Source: Planctomycetota bacterium (GTDB taxonomy: Bacteria > Planctomycetota > UBA1135 > UBA2386). From it: 64,000 bases of DNA. Position numbers and translations under genes: made by a program. The notes under the pieces were generated by a model. That model was not told the origin of the DNA, made no database searches, and worked only from the letters and a program-made list of their open reading frames with translations. Positions within the stretch are counted from its first letter, which is position 1, and each line of letters begins with the position of its first letter. This document shows positions 25,701 to 35,203 of this stretch, one piece after another. The stretch covers positions 1 to 64,000 of the forward strand of contig JACKIC010000007.1 of the NCBI GenBank assembly GCA_020638655.1, in the 5' to 3' direction.

Positions 25701-26176
25701 TGGCTCAGCGCACGGCCCGTGACGTCGCGCAGCGCGGTGCCGTTGAGCGCCTGGCCGCCGACGAGCTGCACCAGGTAGGTGCGACCGGCGCGGAAGCCGC
25801 CGTCGTCGTAGGTGTTGTTCGCGGCGAAGCGCGGCACGAACTGCAGGCGGCGGCCCGGCTCGGTGTCACCAGGGCTGGTGACGACGCGGAAGTTGCCGCT
25901 GACCAGTTCGCTGATCGGCACGCCGAGCTGGTCGAGCGCCTGGAAGCTCACCGTGGTCAGCGAGGCCGAGTCGAGGTCGACCGGGTTGCTGAGGTCGATG
26001 CTGACCGGGTCGTTCAGGAAGATGCGGCCGTTGTTCGTGGGCACGGTCTTGAGGACCACGAAATTGCCGCCGGTATTGAGCTCTCCGTTCGGAGAGCTGC
26101 CGCCGCTGCCGGAGCAGGCGGTCAGGGCCGCAAGAGTCGCAAGACCCAACAGTGCAGACGTTTGAACTCGCATCAT
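22763..26176 (-). CDS. glycine-rich surface lipoprotein, copy B
   Basis: This 1137-residue paralogue of the neighbouring copy A has lipobox LTAC with Cys21. It has the same order of parts: Ig-like SbsA-type repeats, glycine-block middle (runs of up to 9 Gly, with small insertions relative to copy A such as TGSAYNGSG), and a conserved C-terminal third ending LRLPWRF. From the KKYPASG motif to the end, about 385 residues, I count only four differences from copy A. The N-terminal halves differ much more. The frame stays open upstream through the argA region, but lipoprotein signal features place the start at 26176; the next codon is also ATG. Confidence 0.75.
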   Translation of the reverse strand: MMRVQTSALLGLATLAALTACSGSGGSSPNGELNTGGNFVVLKTVPTNNGRIFLNDPVSIDLSNPVDLDSASLTTVSFQALDQLGVPISELVSGNFRVVTSPGDTEPGRRLQFVPRFAANNTYDDGGFRAGRTYLVQLVGGQALNGTALRDVTGRALSQPVTFSFSTAEGTTPAQLYRNPKTGGPARTGLEVTTATDLQSVPLNLLGSPPVEVRLSFDQALNPNDGNVPVSLDTNPLVRDINQRGRVYLEYDDPILGVDTWIPADVELERNDLTGAELVLRPVGVLPNNAEVRIIVENTLEDISGESNVSNLAYNRVFGSFHTASSYDQQFNGIVEEFTDREHIDFDAPFPEPIADVRAGMVKAGFEFEGRSTTLEYEPNVREVVLNTSFTQIVPKTGLPFNVSGGVFNFKNVTIPQGVSVKGQGPNPMIWLVSGDFRVSGELSVRGGDGARVDTLNSANFAKAGGVGVCGGGNGGDGTPSATLRDLRGANGNGPLQVPGQGGGGGRLACTSGCYTGSAYNGSGGGSGGGGGSLASQGDPHYRQPQGSGTSFQQKVGIGGAGCSGSSTARTGVLAGGEAGPRPFVDSRNDNDFWGSGLDINRNIRITGELSVPMGGGGGGGGGDTSPSFSCSLTANQPANDFSGGGGGGGGGVLIVKALGEIEVFPTGKIIADGGNGGGGEQVGACGEAGGGGGGSGGMVVLMSAKRIILHAHGVQSANRWRYAQSDYDFSLSADGGICRTGGFGSILISKKYPASGSPMMAGTQYDENPLGGLGGMGLVQLMTPPGDNSTDGTNTRLDDNIVVIQNGLPLSGTAKQQMLAWRGFPNASGTYVDDNGTPTNIGDDEGDIRPTPTLLPVPFNAKSRVRSKWIDTGFSKRRALAAEDGLPRGIVTTGGAEVGPVFEFAGTNNQTTVQGYVDYEEVGNNAVKIKCPAIGSPMTISTFDTSATYLGQPAIRVELAAPIAGDDNRYRQYEAELMTVSNSVLSSGRILAHSGNEMFVSIDAAAALLETPARLQVRAKFFKIVTSDAEGLGPVYSAVGSNTPIPNANVRIGFAFHQDPQSTVATMRYPTNPQDFVYDMQDSGLQAWITTHGAPQFVQWDVTFDTTFSVNGSVAPNLSPATPLPELHFLRLPWRF

Positions 26177-26315
26177 GGCTTTACCCAGGGACAACCATAC
26201 CCCGCGGAACAGGATCGGGGATTCGGGGCTGGCGATAGTCGGGCCCAGCCTCGCCGTAACTGGCGGGAACGTGGGCGCGAACACCGGCGGGAGAGGACGG
26301 GGAGATTGTGGCGGC

Positions 26316-26397
26316 ACCGGCTCGCCGGTCAAGCCACGGTACCACAGCCGGTGGCGGCAGGCGGCCTGGGGCCGGCGGTCGGGAGCACCCGCTCCCG
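26316..26397 (-). terminator. stem-loops downstream of the arg operon
   Basis: Two hairpins lie past the argA stop in the 281-base gap before the lipoprotein gene. CGGGAGC/GCTCCCG (26380-26386 with 26391-26397) closes a 4-base loop, and ACCGG/CCGGT (26316-26320 with 26325-26329) closes CTCG. There is no U tract. They are candidates for ending the arg transcript. The rest of this gap shows no gene. Confidence 0.4.
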
Positions 26398-26457
26398 CGC
26401 CCGGCGGGGTGCCGGCGGTGGCCGTCGCTCCCATGCCAGCGGCGCCGGCGGCCCCGG

Positions 26458-27093
26458 TCAGGGGGTGCTGCTGCTCGCCGGGCCCTGCGGTTCCTTGCCG
26501 GCGCGGGTTCTCGGGGCGGCCTTGATCGGCAGCGGTCCGGCGAAGGTGGGGGTGCGCTGCGGCTTGGGGATCGCCCGTTGCGGTTTGCCGAACAGCCGGG
26601 TCGGGGAGGCCTTGTTGTCGAGCACCCGGGTCATGGCGATCTCGTCGCAAGCCAAGAACTTCGGGCAGTGCGTGCAGTCGTTGAAGACCTTGTGCGGCAG
26701 GTCCTCGTGCTGGCAGACGACGAAGCCGACCTTGGTGAAGAAGTCGGGCACGTAGGTGAACGCGAACAGCCGCGGGATGCCGAGCCGGTGGGCGTCCGCG
26801 ATCAGGGCGTCGACCAGGGTGCGGCCGACGCCGTGCTTCTGGCGGTCGGGGTGCACCGCGAGCGAACGGATCTCGGCGATGTCGGTCCAGGTCACCGCGA
26901 GCGCGCCGCAGCCGGCGAGCACGCCGTCGACCTCGGCGATGAAGAAGTCGCGGATGTTCTCGATCACCGAAGCCGGCGAGCGCGGCAGCATCACCTGGCG
27001 CACCGCCAGTTCGTTGACGAGGGAGAGGATCGGCTTGACGTCGGCGACCAGCGCCGGGCGCACGACGATCTTGCTGCTCTGGGTGTCGCTCAT
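26458..27093 (-). CDS. argA: short GNAT-type N-acetylglutamate synthase (ArgA-like)
   Basis: This 211-residue GNAT acetyltransferase is likely to form N-acetylglutamate from glutamate and acetyl-CoA, the first arginine step. The acetyl-CoA loop is HPDRQKHGVGRTLVDAL. The segment GCGALAVTWTDIAEIRSLAV strongly resembles the single-domain actinobacterial ArgA. A cysteine-bearing block near 140-155 (CTHCPKFLACDE) is shared with single-domain ArgA proteins and may bind metal. The tail beyond about 165 is basic and proline-rich. It begins inside the argH stop (ATGA overlap) as the last gene of the operon. Confidence 0.8.
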   Translation of the reverse strand: MSDTQSSKIVVRPALVADVKPILSLVNELAVRQVMLPRSPASVIENIRDFFIAEVDGVLAGCGALAVTWTDIAEIRSLAVHPDRQKHGVGRTLVDALIADAHRLGIPRLFAFTYVPDFFTKVGFVVCQHEDLPHKVFNDCTHCPKFLACDEIAMTRVLDNKASPTRLFGKPQRAIPKPQRTPTFAGPLPIKAAPRTRAGKEPQGPASSSTP

Positions 27094-28552
27094 GACGTGC
27101 TCTCGTCGTCGTCGTCGTCCGGGTCTTCGTCGTCGTCGAGGTCGAACGCCTCCTCGACGCCCGTGGCCCACTCGGCGAGCTGCTCTTCCCAGGCGCGCAC
27201 CTCGGCCTGCACCCGCGCCGGCGCGGTGCCGCCCACGGCGCTGCGGCGGTCGAGCACCGCGCGCACCGACAGGGCCTCACGCAGGTCGCAGTCGAGCTGC
27301 GGCAGCAGCGCCTTGCGCTCGTCGTCGGGCAGGTCCTGCAGCTCGACGCCGAGCTCGACCGCGCGGTTGACGGCGCGGCCGACGATGCCGTGCGCCTCGC
27401 GGAACGGCACGCCGGCGTCGACGAGCAGATCGGCGAGGTCGGTGGCGTTCAGGTAGCCGCGGTCGGCGGCGGCGGCGCAGCGGGCGACGTCGAAGGTCGC
27501 GTGGTGCACGGCGAGCGCGGCGACGTGCAGGCACGCCTCGGTCTCGAGCAGCGCCGGGATCAGCGTCTCCTTGTCGGTCTGCAGGTCGCGGTTGTAGGCC
27601 ATCGGCAGGCCCTTGACCGTGCTCATCAGCGCCATCAGCGCGCCCTGCACGCGCCCGGCCTTGCCGCGCACCAGCTCCATCGCGTCGGGGTTGCGCTTCT
27701 GCGGCATCAGGCTCGAGCCCGTCGACACCGCGTCGCCGAAGGTCACGAAACCGGCCTCCTGGGTGGCGAAGAAGATGTAGTCCTCGGCGAGCCGCGACAG
27801 GTGCGTGGTGATCATCGCCGCGACGAACGCGAGCTCGCACAGGTGGTCGCGCGCGGCGGTCGCGTCGAGGCTGTTGCGCGTCGGGCCGTTCTCGAAGCCG
27901 AGCTGGTCGGCGAGCACCTGGCGATCGACGGCGACGGTGGTGCCGGCCAGCGCGGCGCTGCCGAGCGGGCACTGGTCCATGCGGTCGAAGGCGTCGATCA
28001 GCCGCTCGCGGTCGCGCGACAGCGCCTCGGCGTGCGCGAGCGCGTGGTGGCCGATGGTGATCGGCTGCGCGCGCTGCAGATGGGTGTAGCCCGGCATCGG
28101 GTCGGCGGCGTGCTGCTTGGCCTTCTCGACCAGCGTCGCGCACAGGTCGTGCACGCCCTCGATGCAGCCGGCGATGCGCTCGCGCAGGAACAGCCGCAGG
28201 TCGGTGGCGACCTGGTCGTTGCGCGAACGACCCGTGTGGATGCGCTTGGCGAGGTCGCCGCAGCGGGCCTGCAGCTCGCGTTCGACCAGGCTGTGGATGT
28301 CCTCGGCCTCGTCGTCGGCGGGCACGCCGTGCTCGATCCAGTGTTCGGCGAGGTCGTCGATCGCGCCGCGCACCTTCTCGAGTTCCTCGTCGTCGAACAC
28401 GCCGGCCTGGGCCAGCGCGTCGCTCCAGGCGAGGTTGGTCTCGAGGTCGGCGAACGCAAGCACGTGATCGATCGGCAGGCTCTTCTGGAACTCGGCGAAC
28501 GCGGGATCGAGGCTGCCGGCGAAGCGGCCGCCCCACATCTGTCCTGGCTGGC

Positions 28553-28556
<4 letters not shown>
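27090..28556 (-). CDS. argH: argininosuccinate lyase
   Basis: ArgH splits argininosuccinate into arginine and fumarate, the last step. The 488-residue protein has the fumarase/aspartase-superfamily signatures: HTGRSRNDQ (107-115), THLQ with His159 and the flexible catalytic loop GSSLMPQKRNP (280-290). The C-terminus carries an unusually acidic Asp/Glu run (about 470-486) beyond the normal end. It overlaps argG upstream and argA downstream by four bases each, consistent with coupled translation. Confidence 0.95.
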
Positions 28557-29794
<1,238 letters not shown>

Positions 29795-29832
29795 GAGATT
29801 GGGCTTGCTCAGCGGATCAACGGTTCGGCAAC

Positions 29833-30792
29833 TCAGCGGATCAGAAGGGCCATCACGGCCTTCTGCACGTGCAGCCGGTTTTCGGCGATGTCGTAGACGA
29901 CGCTCTGCGGGCCGTCCAAGACCTCCTGCGTGACTTCCCAGCCGCGGTGCGCGGGCAGGCAGTGCATGAACATGGCGTCGGGCTTGGCGCGCGCCATCAG
30001 GTCCTCGTCGATCTGGTAGGCGGCGAAGATGCCGTTGCGCTCCTCGATCTCGTCTTCCTGGCCCATGCTGGCCCAGACGTCGGTGTAGATCGCGTCGGCG
30101 CCCTCGGCGGCCGCGTCGGGGTCGTTGAGGATGGTCACCTCGCTGCCCGTGGTCGCGCCGGTGCGCATCGCCTCGTTGACGACGCGCGAGTTCGGCTCGT
30201 ACCCCTCGGGCGAGCAGACGCGGATGTGCACGCCGAGCTTGGCGGCGGTGTGGATCAGCGAGTGGCAGGTGTTGTTGCCGTCGCCGACGTAGGTGAGCGT
30301 GCGGCCGCGCAGCTCGCCCCACTTCTCGGTCAGCGTGAAGAAGTCGGCCAGCGCCTGGCACGGGTGCACCATGTCGGACAGGCCGTTGATCACCGGGATG
30401 TCGGCGTGCGTGGCCAGCTCGTCGAGCGTCTTGTGCTTGAAGGTGCGCGCGACGATGCCGTGCACCCAGCGCTCGAGGTTCTTGGCGACGTCCTTGACCG
30501 ACTCGCGCGAGCCCAGGCGCGCGTCGCGGTGGTCCATGAACACCGCGGTGCCGCCGAGGTCCTGCATGCCGATGTCGAAGGTGAAGCGCGTGCGCAGCGA
30601 GTCCTTCTCGAAGATCATCGCCAGGCGCTTGTGCCGCAGCACCTGCGTGTGCACCTCGCGGCCATGCTTGACGGCGCGCGCGGTGGCGAAGATGCGGTGG
30701 ATGTCGTCGGTGGTCAGCTGCGACGTGCACAGCAGGTCGCCGACGGAGAGCGGCGACAGGTCGAGCGCCGACGTGGGATCGTTGTTGGTCAC
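29833..30792 (-). CDS. argF: ornithine carbamoyltransferase
   Basis: ArgF makes citrulline from ornithine and carbamoyl phosphate. The 319-residue protein carries the carbamoyl-phosphate motif SLRTRF (65-70), HPCQAL and the ornithine-loop HCLPAHRG near residue 275. The start is a GTG that overlaps the argD stop (GTGA). A short N-terminal extension (MTNNDPTSALDLS) precedes the usual first helix. Confidence 0.95.
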   Translation of the reverse strand: MTNNDPTSALDLSPLSVGDLLCTSQLTTDDIHRIFATARAVKHGREVHTQVLRHKRLAMIFEKDSLRTRFTFDIGMQDLGGTAVFMDHRDARLGSRESVKDVAKNLERWVHGIVARTFKHKTLDELATHADIPVINGLSDMVHPCQALADFFTLTEKWGELRGRTLTYVGDGNNTCHSLIHTAAKLGVHIRVCSPEGYEPNSRVVNEAMRTGATTGSEVTILNDPDAAAEGADAIYTDVWASMGQEDEIEERNGIFAAYQIDEDLMARAKPDAMFMHCLPAHRGWEVTQEVLDGPQSVVYDIAENRLHVQKAVMALLIR

Positions 30793-31982
30793 GGGTGTGC
30801 CTCGGCGGATGCGGGGTTCTGCTGGAAGTGGGTGAGCACGTCGCCGATGCGAAGGAGCGCGGCGTCGACCTGCGCCTCGGTGACGACGAACGGCGGCACG
30901 ATGCGCAGCACGTCGCCGGCCGTGCAGTTGACCATCAGGCGCTGGCGATACAGCTCCTTCTGCACCTCGGTGGCGGAGTGGTGCAGGCGCAGCCCGAGCA
31001 TCAGGCCGCGGCCGCGCACTTCGCGCACGATCGCGAGTTCGCGGCCGAGCTGCTCGAGGCCGGCGCGCAGCTGTGCGCCGCGCGCGGTCACGTCGTCGAG
31101 CAGGCCGCCGTCGACCGCGTCGAGGAACACGGTCGCGGCGCGGCAGACCAGCGGGCCGCCGCCGAAGGTGGTGCCGTGTTCCCCCTTGGCGAAGGTGTCC
31201 GCGAGCGCCGCGTTGGCGAGGCACACGCCCATCGGCAGGCCGGCCGCGATCGGCTTGGCGAGCGCGACGACGTCGGGCGCGACGCCCGCGTGCTGCGCCG
31301 CCAGGAACTTGCCGGTGCGGCCGCAGCCGCTCTGGATCTCGTCGTGCACGAGGATCGTGCCGGTCTCGTTGCACAGGTTGCGCGCCGCGCGCAGGAAGGC
31401 GGGGGAGAGCTCGCGGATGCCGCCTTCGCCCTGGATCGGCTCGATCACGAGCGCCGCAGGGCGCTGCTCGTGCAGCACCGCGCCCAGCCCGGCGGTGTCT
31501 TCGGGCGCGACCCAGGTCACGTGTTGCAGCGGCTGGAACGGCGCGCGGTACTTCGGATTGTGGGTCAGCGACAGCGCGCCCATGGTGCGGCCGTGGAAGC
31601 CGCCCTCGAGCGCCACGAACGAGGTGCGCTCGGGGGTGCCGCGCACGTGCATCGCCTTGCGCGCCAGCTTGAGCGCACACTCGATCGACTCGGCGCCCGA
31701 GTTGGTGAAGAACGCGGCGGCCATCTCGGTCAGCGCGCACAGCTTGGTCGCCACCGGCTCGGTGTACTGGTGCCGGAACAGGTTCGACAGGTGCACGACC
31801 TTGCCGACCTGGTCGCGCAGCGCCTCGGCGAGGCCCGCGTGACCGTGGCCGAGCGCGCTCACTGCGATGCCCGCCAGGAAGTCGAGGTACTCGTGGCCCT
31901 GCTGGTCGACGAGCACCGCCCCGTGACCCGCGGCGAAGACCTCTTCGGCGCGGGCATACGTCTTCATCACACCCTCATCCAT
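30789..31982 (-). CDS. argD: acetylornithine aminotransferase
   Basis: ArgD is the PLP-dependent transaminase that makes N-acetylornithine. The 397-residue class III aminotransferase shows FTNSGAESIECALKLARK, the PLP-Asp block LVHDEIQSGCGRTGK and the Schiff-base lysine in ALAKPIAAGLP. The chosen ATG has GGAGG about 9 bases upstream and lies 8 bases inside the end of argB. An ATG five codons later is possible. Confidence 0.94.
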   Translation of the reverse strand: MDEGVMKTYARAEEVFAAGHGAVLVDQQGHEYLDFLAGIAVSALGHGHAGLAEALRDQVGKVVHLSNLFRHQYTEPVATKLCALTEMAAAFFTNSGAESIECALKLARKAMHVRGTPERTSFVALEGGFHGRTMGALSLTHNPKYRAPFQPLQHVTWVAPEDTAGLGAVLHEQRPAALVIEPIQGEGGIRELSPAFLRAARNLCNETGTILVHDEIQSGCGRTGKFLAAQHAGVAPDVVALAKPIAAGLPMGVCLANAALADTFAKGEHGTTFGGGPLVCRAATVFLDAVDGGLLDDVTARGAQLRAGLEQLGRELAIVREVRGRGLMLGLRLHHSATEVQKELYRQRLMVNCTAGDVLRIVPPFVVTEAQVDAALLRIGDVLTHFQQNPASAEAHP

Positions 31983-32796
31983 GACTGCTGTCCTCCGCGT
32001 CGCGGTCGGCGACGAAGCGAGTTCCGATCGTTGGCTGCAACCCGGCGAGCACCGCGTCGTCGCCGTCGGCGGGCGCGATCTTGACCAGGGCCTCGGGGTT
32101 GTCGCGGCGCGCCATCAGCGCCGCCTCGAGCTTGGGCAACATGCCGCCCTTGGCGACGCCCTGGCGCGTGAGCTCGGCGCAGTCCGCGGGCGACAGCTCC
32201 GCGAGCACGCGGCGCCCTTCGTCCATGACGCCCGGCACGTCCGTCAAGAACAGCAGCGCGTCGCAGTGCAGGGCCCGGCACAGCGGGCCCGCGGCGTGGT
32301 CGGCGTTGAGGTTGTAGAACGGCTCGCCGTCGGCGGCGTGCGTGCCCGGCGCGACCGTCGCGATCACTGGCACGTGACCCGATGCCAGCAGCGCGTCGAC
32401 GAGCGCCGGGTGCACCGCGTCGATCGCGCCGACGAAGCCGAGGTCGACGCCGGGGCGCTGCAGCCGGCGCGCCGTGAACGAGCCACCGTCCGCGCCGCTG
32501 ATGCCGACCGCGCCGACGCCCTGCTGCTGCAGCGACGCCACGAGCCGGCGGTTCACCTGGCCGCCGAGCACCATCAGCACGACCTCGGCGGTGCGCGCGT
32601 CGGTGATGCGCAGCCCGTCGTGGTAACGGTCCTCGATGCCCAGCGCCTTGCCGAGCTCGCGGATCTGGTTGCCGCCGCCGTGCACGACGACCAGTTCGTG
32701 GCCGGCGGCGCGCGCCTTGGCGATCGCGCCGCACAGCCGCGCGCGCGGCGCGGCTTGTTCGAGCTGGGCGCCGCCGATCTTGACCAGCAGCCTCAC
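31975..32796 (-). CDS. argB: acetylglutamate kinase
   Basis: ArgB phosphorylates N-acetylglutamate, usually the arginine-feedback-controlled step. The 273-residue amino-acid-kinase fold protein has VKIGGAQ at the N-terminus, VVHGGGNQI near residue 40, and the nucleotide/substrate segments LTDVPGVM and KGGMLPKLEAA. It starts with GTG overlapping the argC stop. The N-terminal helix that arginine-sensitive hexameric enzymes carry is not obvious, so feedback may differ. Confidence 0.93.
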   Translation of the reverse strand: MRLLVKIGGAQLEQAAPRARLCGAIAKARAAGHELVVVHGGGNQIRELGKALGIEDRYHDGLRITDARTAEVVLMVLGGQVNRRLVASLQQQGVGAVGISGADGGSFTARRLQRPGVDLGFVGAIDAVHPALVDALLASGHVPVIATVAPGTHAADGEPFYNLNADHAAGPLCRALHCDALLFLTDVPGVMDEGRRVLAELSPADCAELTRQGVAKGGMLPKLEAALMARRDNPEALVKIAPADGDDAVLAGLQPTIGTRFVADRDAEDSSHG

Positions 32797-33791
32797 GACG
32801 CCGCTCCGTCGGTGAGCCCCGCCGTCTCGGGCAGGCCGAGCATCAGGTTCATGTTCTGCAGCGCCTGGCCGCTGGCGCCCTTGACGAGGTTGTCGATGGC
32901 CGAGGTGATCACGACCACGGGGCCGCTCGCGGCGACGGCGATGTGGCACTCGTTGCCGTGCTGCACGCAGCGCAGCTCGGGCTGGCCTTTGGCGTAGACG
33001 CGCACGAACGGCTCGCTCTCGTAGGCGGCGGCGAGCAGGTCGCGCATCGATCCGGCGTCGTGCCCGGGCGCCGGGCTCACGTAGATCGTCGACAGGATGC
33101 CGCGGAACGTCGGCAACAGGTGCGGCGTGAACACCAGGTCGGGCAGCCCGCTCTCCTGGCGGATCTCGGGTGCGTGGCGGTGGCTGCCGACGCCGTAGGC
33201 ACAGAAGTTCTCGTGCACGTTGCCGAAGTGGGTGCGCTCGCCGGGGCTCTTGCCGGCGCCCGAGGTGCCGCTGGCGCTGTCGGCGATCACCGGCCGCGAC
33301 CGGTCGATCGCGCCGGCGCGCAGCAGCGGCAGCAGCGGCAGCAGGATCGAGGTCGGGTAGCAGCCCGGGTTGGCGCAAAGGCGCGCGGCCGCGACGGCGT
33401 CGCGGCGGTGCTCGGTCAGCCCGTAGACGGCCTCGGCCAGCAGCGCTGGCGCGGGGTGTTCGCCGCCGTAGGTGCGCGCGTAGACCGCGGGGTCTCGCAG
33501 CCGGAAGTCAGCCGACAGGTCGACGACCTTCTTGCCGCGCTCGAGCGCCGCCGCCGCGATCTCGCTGGCGGCGCCGTGCGGCGTGCACAGGAACACGCCG
33601 TCGACCTCGGTCAGCCGGTCGTGGTCGAGCGGGTCGATGACCGGCTCGTTGGGGAACGCGGGGGCTTCGGGCACGGCGCCCGGGCGCGCGGTCATGACCA
33701 CGCTGGCGCGCAGGTGGGGGTGACGGCTGCACAAACGCAGCAGTTCGCGCCCCGTGTAGCCGGAGGCGCCGACGATGGCGACGTGCTTCAT
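32793..33791 (-). CDS. argC: N-acetyl-gamma-glutamyl-phosphate reductase
   Basis: ArgC reduces acetylglutamyl phosphate with NADPH. The 332-residue protein begins KHVAIVGASGYTGREL, the Rossmann dinucleotide motif. It has the catalytic Cys144 in ANPGCYPTS and the later GTSGAGKSP and HRHAPEI blocks. The ATG overlaps the argR stop by four bases. It follows the repressor as the first biosynthetic gene. Confidence 0.95.
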   Translation of the reverse strand: MKHVAIVGASGYTGRELLRLCSRHPHLRASVVMTARPGAVPEAPAFPNEPVIDPLDHDRLTEVDGVFLCTPHGAASEIAAAALERGKKVVDLSADFRLRDPAVYARTYGGEHPAPALLAEAVYGLTEHRRDAVAAARLCANPGCYPTSILLPLLPLLRAGAIDRSRPVIADSASGTSGAGKSPGERTHFGNVHENFCAYGVGSHRHAPEIRQESGLPDLVFTPHLLPTFRGILSTIYVSPAPGHDAGSMRDLLAAAYESEPFVRVYAKGQPELRCVQHGNECHIAVAASGPVVVITSAIDNLVKGASGQALQNMNLMLGLPETAGLTDGAAS

Positions 33792-34261
33792 GCGCGGGTC
33801 CGCTGCTTGGAGTCGGGGGAGAGGCGGCGGGCCAGGGCGCGGGCCTTGGCCGGATCGCGGCAGATCACCAGCACGGTGTCGTCGCCGGCGATGGTGCCCA
33901 GCACGCCGGGCAGGCTGGCCTGGTCGAGCGCCAGGCCCAGCGGCTGCGCGCCGCCGGCCGGGGTGCGCAGCACCAGGAGGTTCTGCGCGGTGTTCGCCTG
34001 CTGCAGCCAGGCGCGTGTCGCGACCTCGAGCTGCTGCAGGGTCTGCGGGTTGGCCGCGGCGGCGCCCGGCAGCTCGTAGCCGGCCTTGCTCTTGATCACG
34101 CCGAGGTCGCGCAGGTCGCGCGACAGCGTCGCCTGATTGACCTCGTGGCCGTCGGCGGCGAGCTGCTCCTGCAGCTCGGCCTGGCTGCGCACCGGCTGCT
34201 TGTCCAGCAGCGCGACGATGCGGCGGCGGCGGGCCTCACGTTGGTCTTGCAGGGGGCGCAT
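33788..34261 (-). CDS. argR: arginine repressor ArgR
   Basis: ArgR is a hexameric, arginine-responsive repressor. The 157-residue protein has an N-terminal winged helix with the recognition motif NQATLSRDLRDLG (about 42-54) and a C-terminal oligomerisation/arginine-binding domain with GTIAGDDTVLVICRD. The start at MRPLQDQREARRRR is chosen; the frame is open ten codons further but those codons are made by the operator palindromes. The gene leads the operon and should repress itself and all following arg genes. Confidence 0.94.
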   Translation of the reverse strand: MRPLQDQREARRRRIVALLDKQPVRSQAELQEQLAADGHEVNQATLSRDLRDLGVIKSKAGYELPGAAAANPQTLQQLEVATRAWLQQANTAQNLLVLRTPAGGAQPLGLALDQASLPGVLGTIAGDDTVLVICRDPAKARALARRLSPDSKQRTRA

Positions 34262-34290
34262 ATTTATGCAGAAGTGCGCATAAATATGCA
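34257..34290 (-). promoter_or_regulatory. tandem ARG boxes at the argR start
   Basis: Two AT-rich palindromes lie in otherwise GC-rich DNA. GCATATTTATGC (34258-34269) and its exact reverse complement GCATAAATATGC (34278-34289) are centred 20 bases apart, two helical turns. Each is itself a TGCATWWWWATGCA-like dyad matching the ArgR operator core. The first covers the argR ATG. Paired ARG boxes at this spacing are the classical site for an ArgR hexamer, so autorepression of the operon is very likely. Confidence 0.85.
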
Positions 34291-34357
34291 CCCGCGGCGC
34301 CGGCGCAAGTGGCGAACCGAGAATCTTTCGCGCCGGGTGTCGGGGTCGCCGCGGTCG

Positions 34358-35101
34358 TCAGTGGGCCAGCGCGTAGAAGGCGCGCCCGATCCACTCGTGC
34401 AGGCCCAGGCAGGTGTCCTTGAGGCCGGTCCAGTGCGGCATCAGGCTGGTCCAGTCCTGCAGTGCCGGGCCGCGGAAGCCGGTCGGCGCCGCCGTGACCT
34501 GCAGCCCCTGGGCTGCGAAGCTGGCCGCGGCCCGCGGCATGTGCCAGGCGTGGGTCACCAGCAGCACGTGTTGCACACCGTCCTTGCGCAGCAGCTCGGC
34601 CGAGAACTCCGCGTTCTGCCACGTGTCGGCGGAGCGCGCCTCGACCCAGCGCACCGGCACCCCGAACTCGCCGCGCGCGGCGCCGGCCATCAGCTCGGCG
34701 AGCGCGGGTCGGTCGCGCGCCGGGATGCCGCCGCTGACCAGCAGCGGCAGACCCGTGCGGCGCTGCAGCGCGGCGCCGTAGCGCAGCCGTTGCATCGTCA
34801 TCGGGCCGGCGACGGCGCCGCCGTACTCGGGGCCGTCGCGGTCGGCCTCGGCGCTGAGCACGACGATCGCCTGTGGGCCCGCAGGCACGCCTTCGGGGGG
34901 CAGCGCCGGGAACGTCTGCAGGGCGCCGAGCAGCAGTCCGCCGCAGAGCGGCGTGGCCGTGACCCACAGCAGCGCGAATGCGACGATGCGCAAGGTGCGG
35001 CCAAGGCGCGGCCAGCGCCGGGTGAAGATCAGGCCCAGCGCGAACAGCCAGACCAGCGACGCCGGCGGCAACAGCAGGATCTCGAAGACGCGGTGCGTCA
35101 T
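34358..35101 (-). CDS. ElyC/SanA/YdcF (DUF218) family membrane protein
   Basis: This 247-residue protein has two N-terminal membrane helices (about 5-26 and 38-58) and an external DUF218 domain (about 75-240). Family landmarks are AIVVLSAEADRDG, LPLLVSGGIPARD, SADTWQNAEFSAELL and HVLLVTHAWHMPRA. ElyC and SanA take part in envelope integrity and peptidoglycan or lipid-carrier homeostasis in enteric bacteria; the reaction is not established. It lies upstream of argR in the same direction but about 100 bases away, so it is probably separate from the operon. Confidence 0.82.
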   Translation of the reverse strand: MTHRVFEILLLPPASLVWLFALGLIFTRRWPRLGRTLRIVAFALLWVTATPLCGGLLLGALQTFPALPPEGVPAGPQAIVVLSAEADRDGPEYGGAVAGPMTMQRLRYGAALQRRTGLPLLVSGGIPARDRPALAELMAGAARGEFGVPVRWVEARSADTWQNAEFSAELLRKDGVQHVLLVTHAWHMPRAAASFAAQGLQVTAAPTGFRGPALQDWTSLMPHWTGLKDTCLGLHEWIGRAFYALAH

Positions 35102-35203
35102 CGCCGCAGCATAGGGGCTGACGCGGCAGAGCTTGGTCTGGTCCTCACGCGAAGTTCAACGCGGCGCGTTCACTGATTGCCTCGCAGTCATTCGAGCAAT
35201 CCC

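Larger units (their letters stand above)
19148..26176 (-). repeat. tandem gene duplication, two 3.4 kb units
   Basis: Two head-to-tail copies of a lipoprotein gene occupy 19148-22559 and 22741-26176. Their stop codons are 3593 bases apart. The matching sequence runs about 20 bases past each stop (from CCCGCGCGCACCGCCTGGCG). The 3' thirds are almost identical and the 5' halves clearly diverged, which suggests recent gene conversion at the 3' end. Glycine-codon runs (GCC/GCG repeats on the + strand) recur within both copies. Confidence 0.9.

Noticed and set aside
22616..26755. 1379-codon open frame on the + strand
   Set aside because: It lies antisense over most of the copy B lipoprotein gene. 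Its translation is Ala/Val/Asp/Arg/Gly-rich with no domain. It is a shadow caused by the GC-rich third positions of the real gene.
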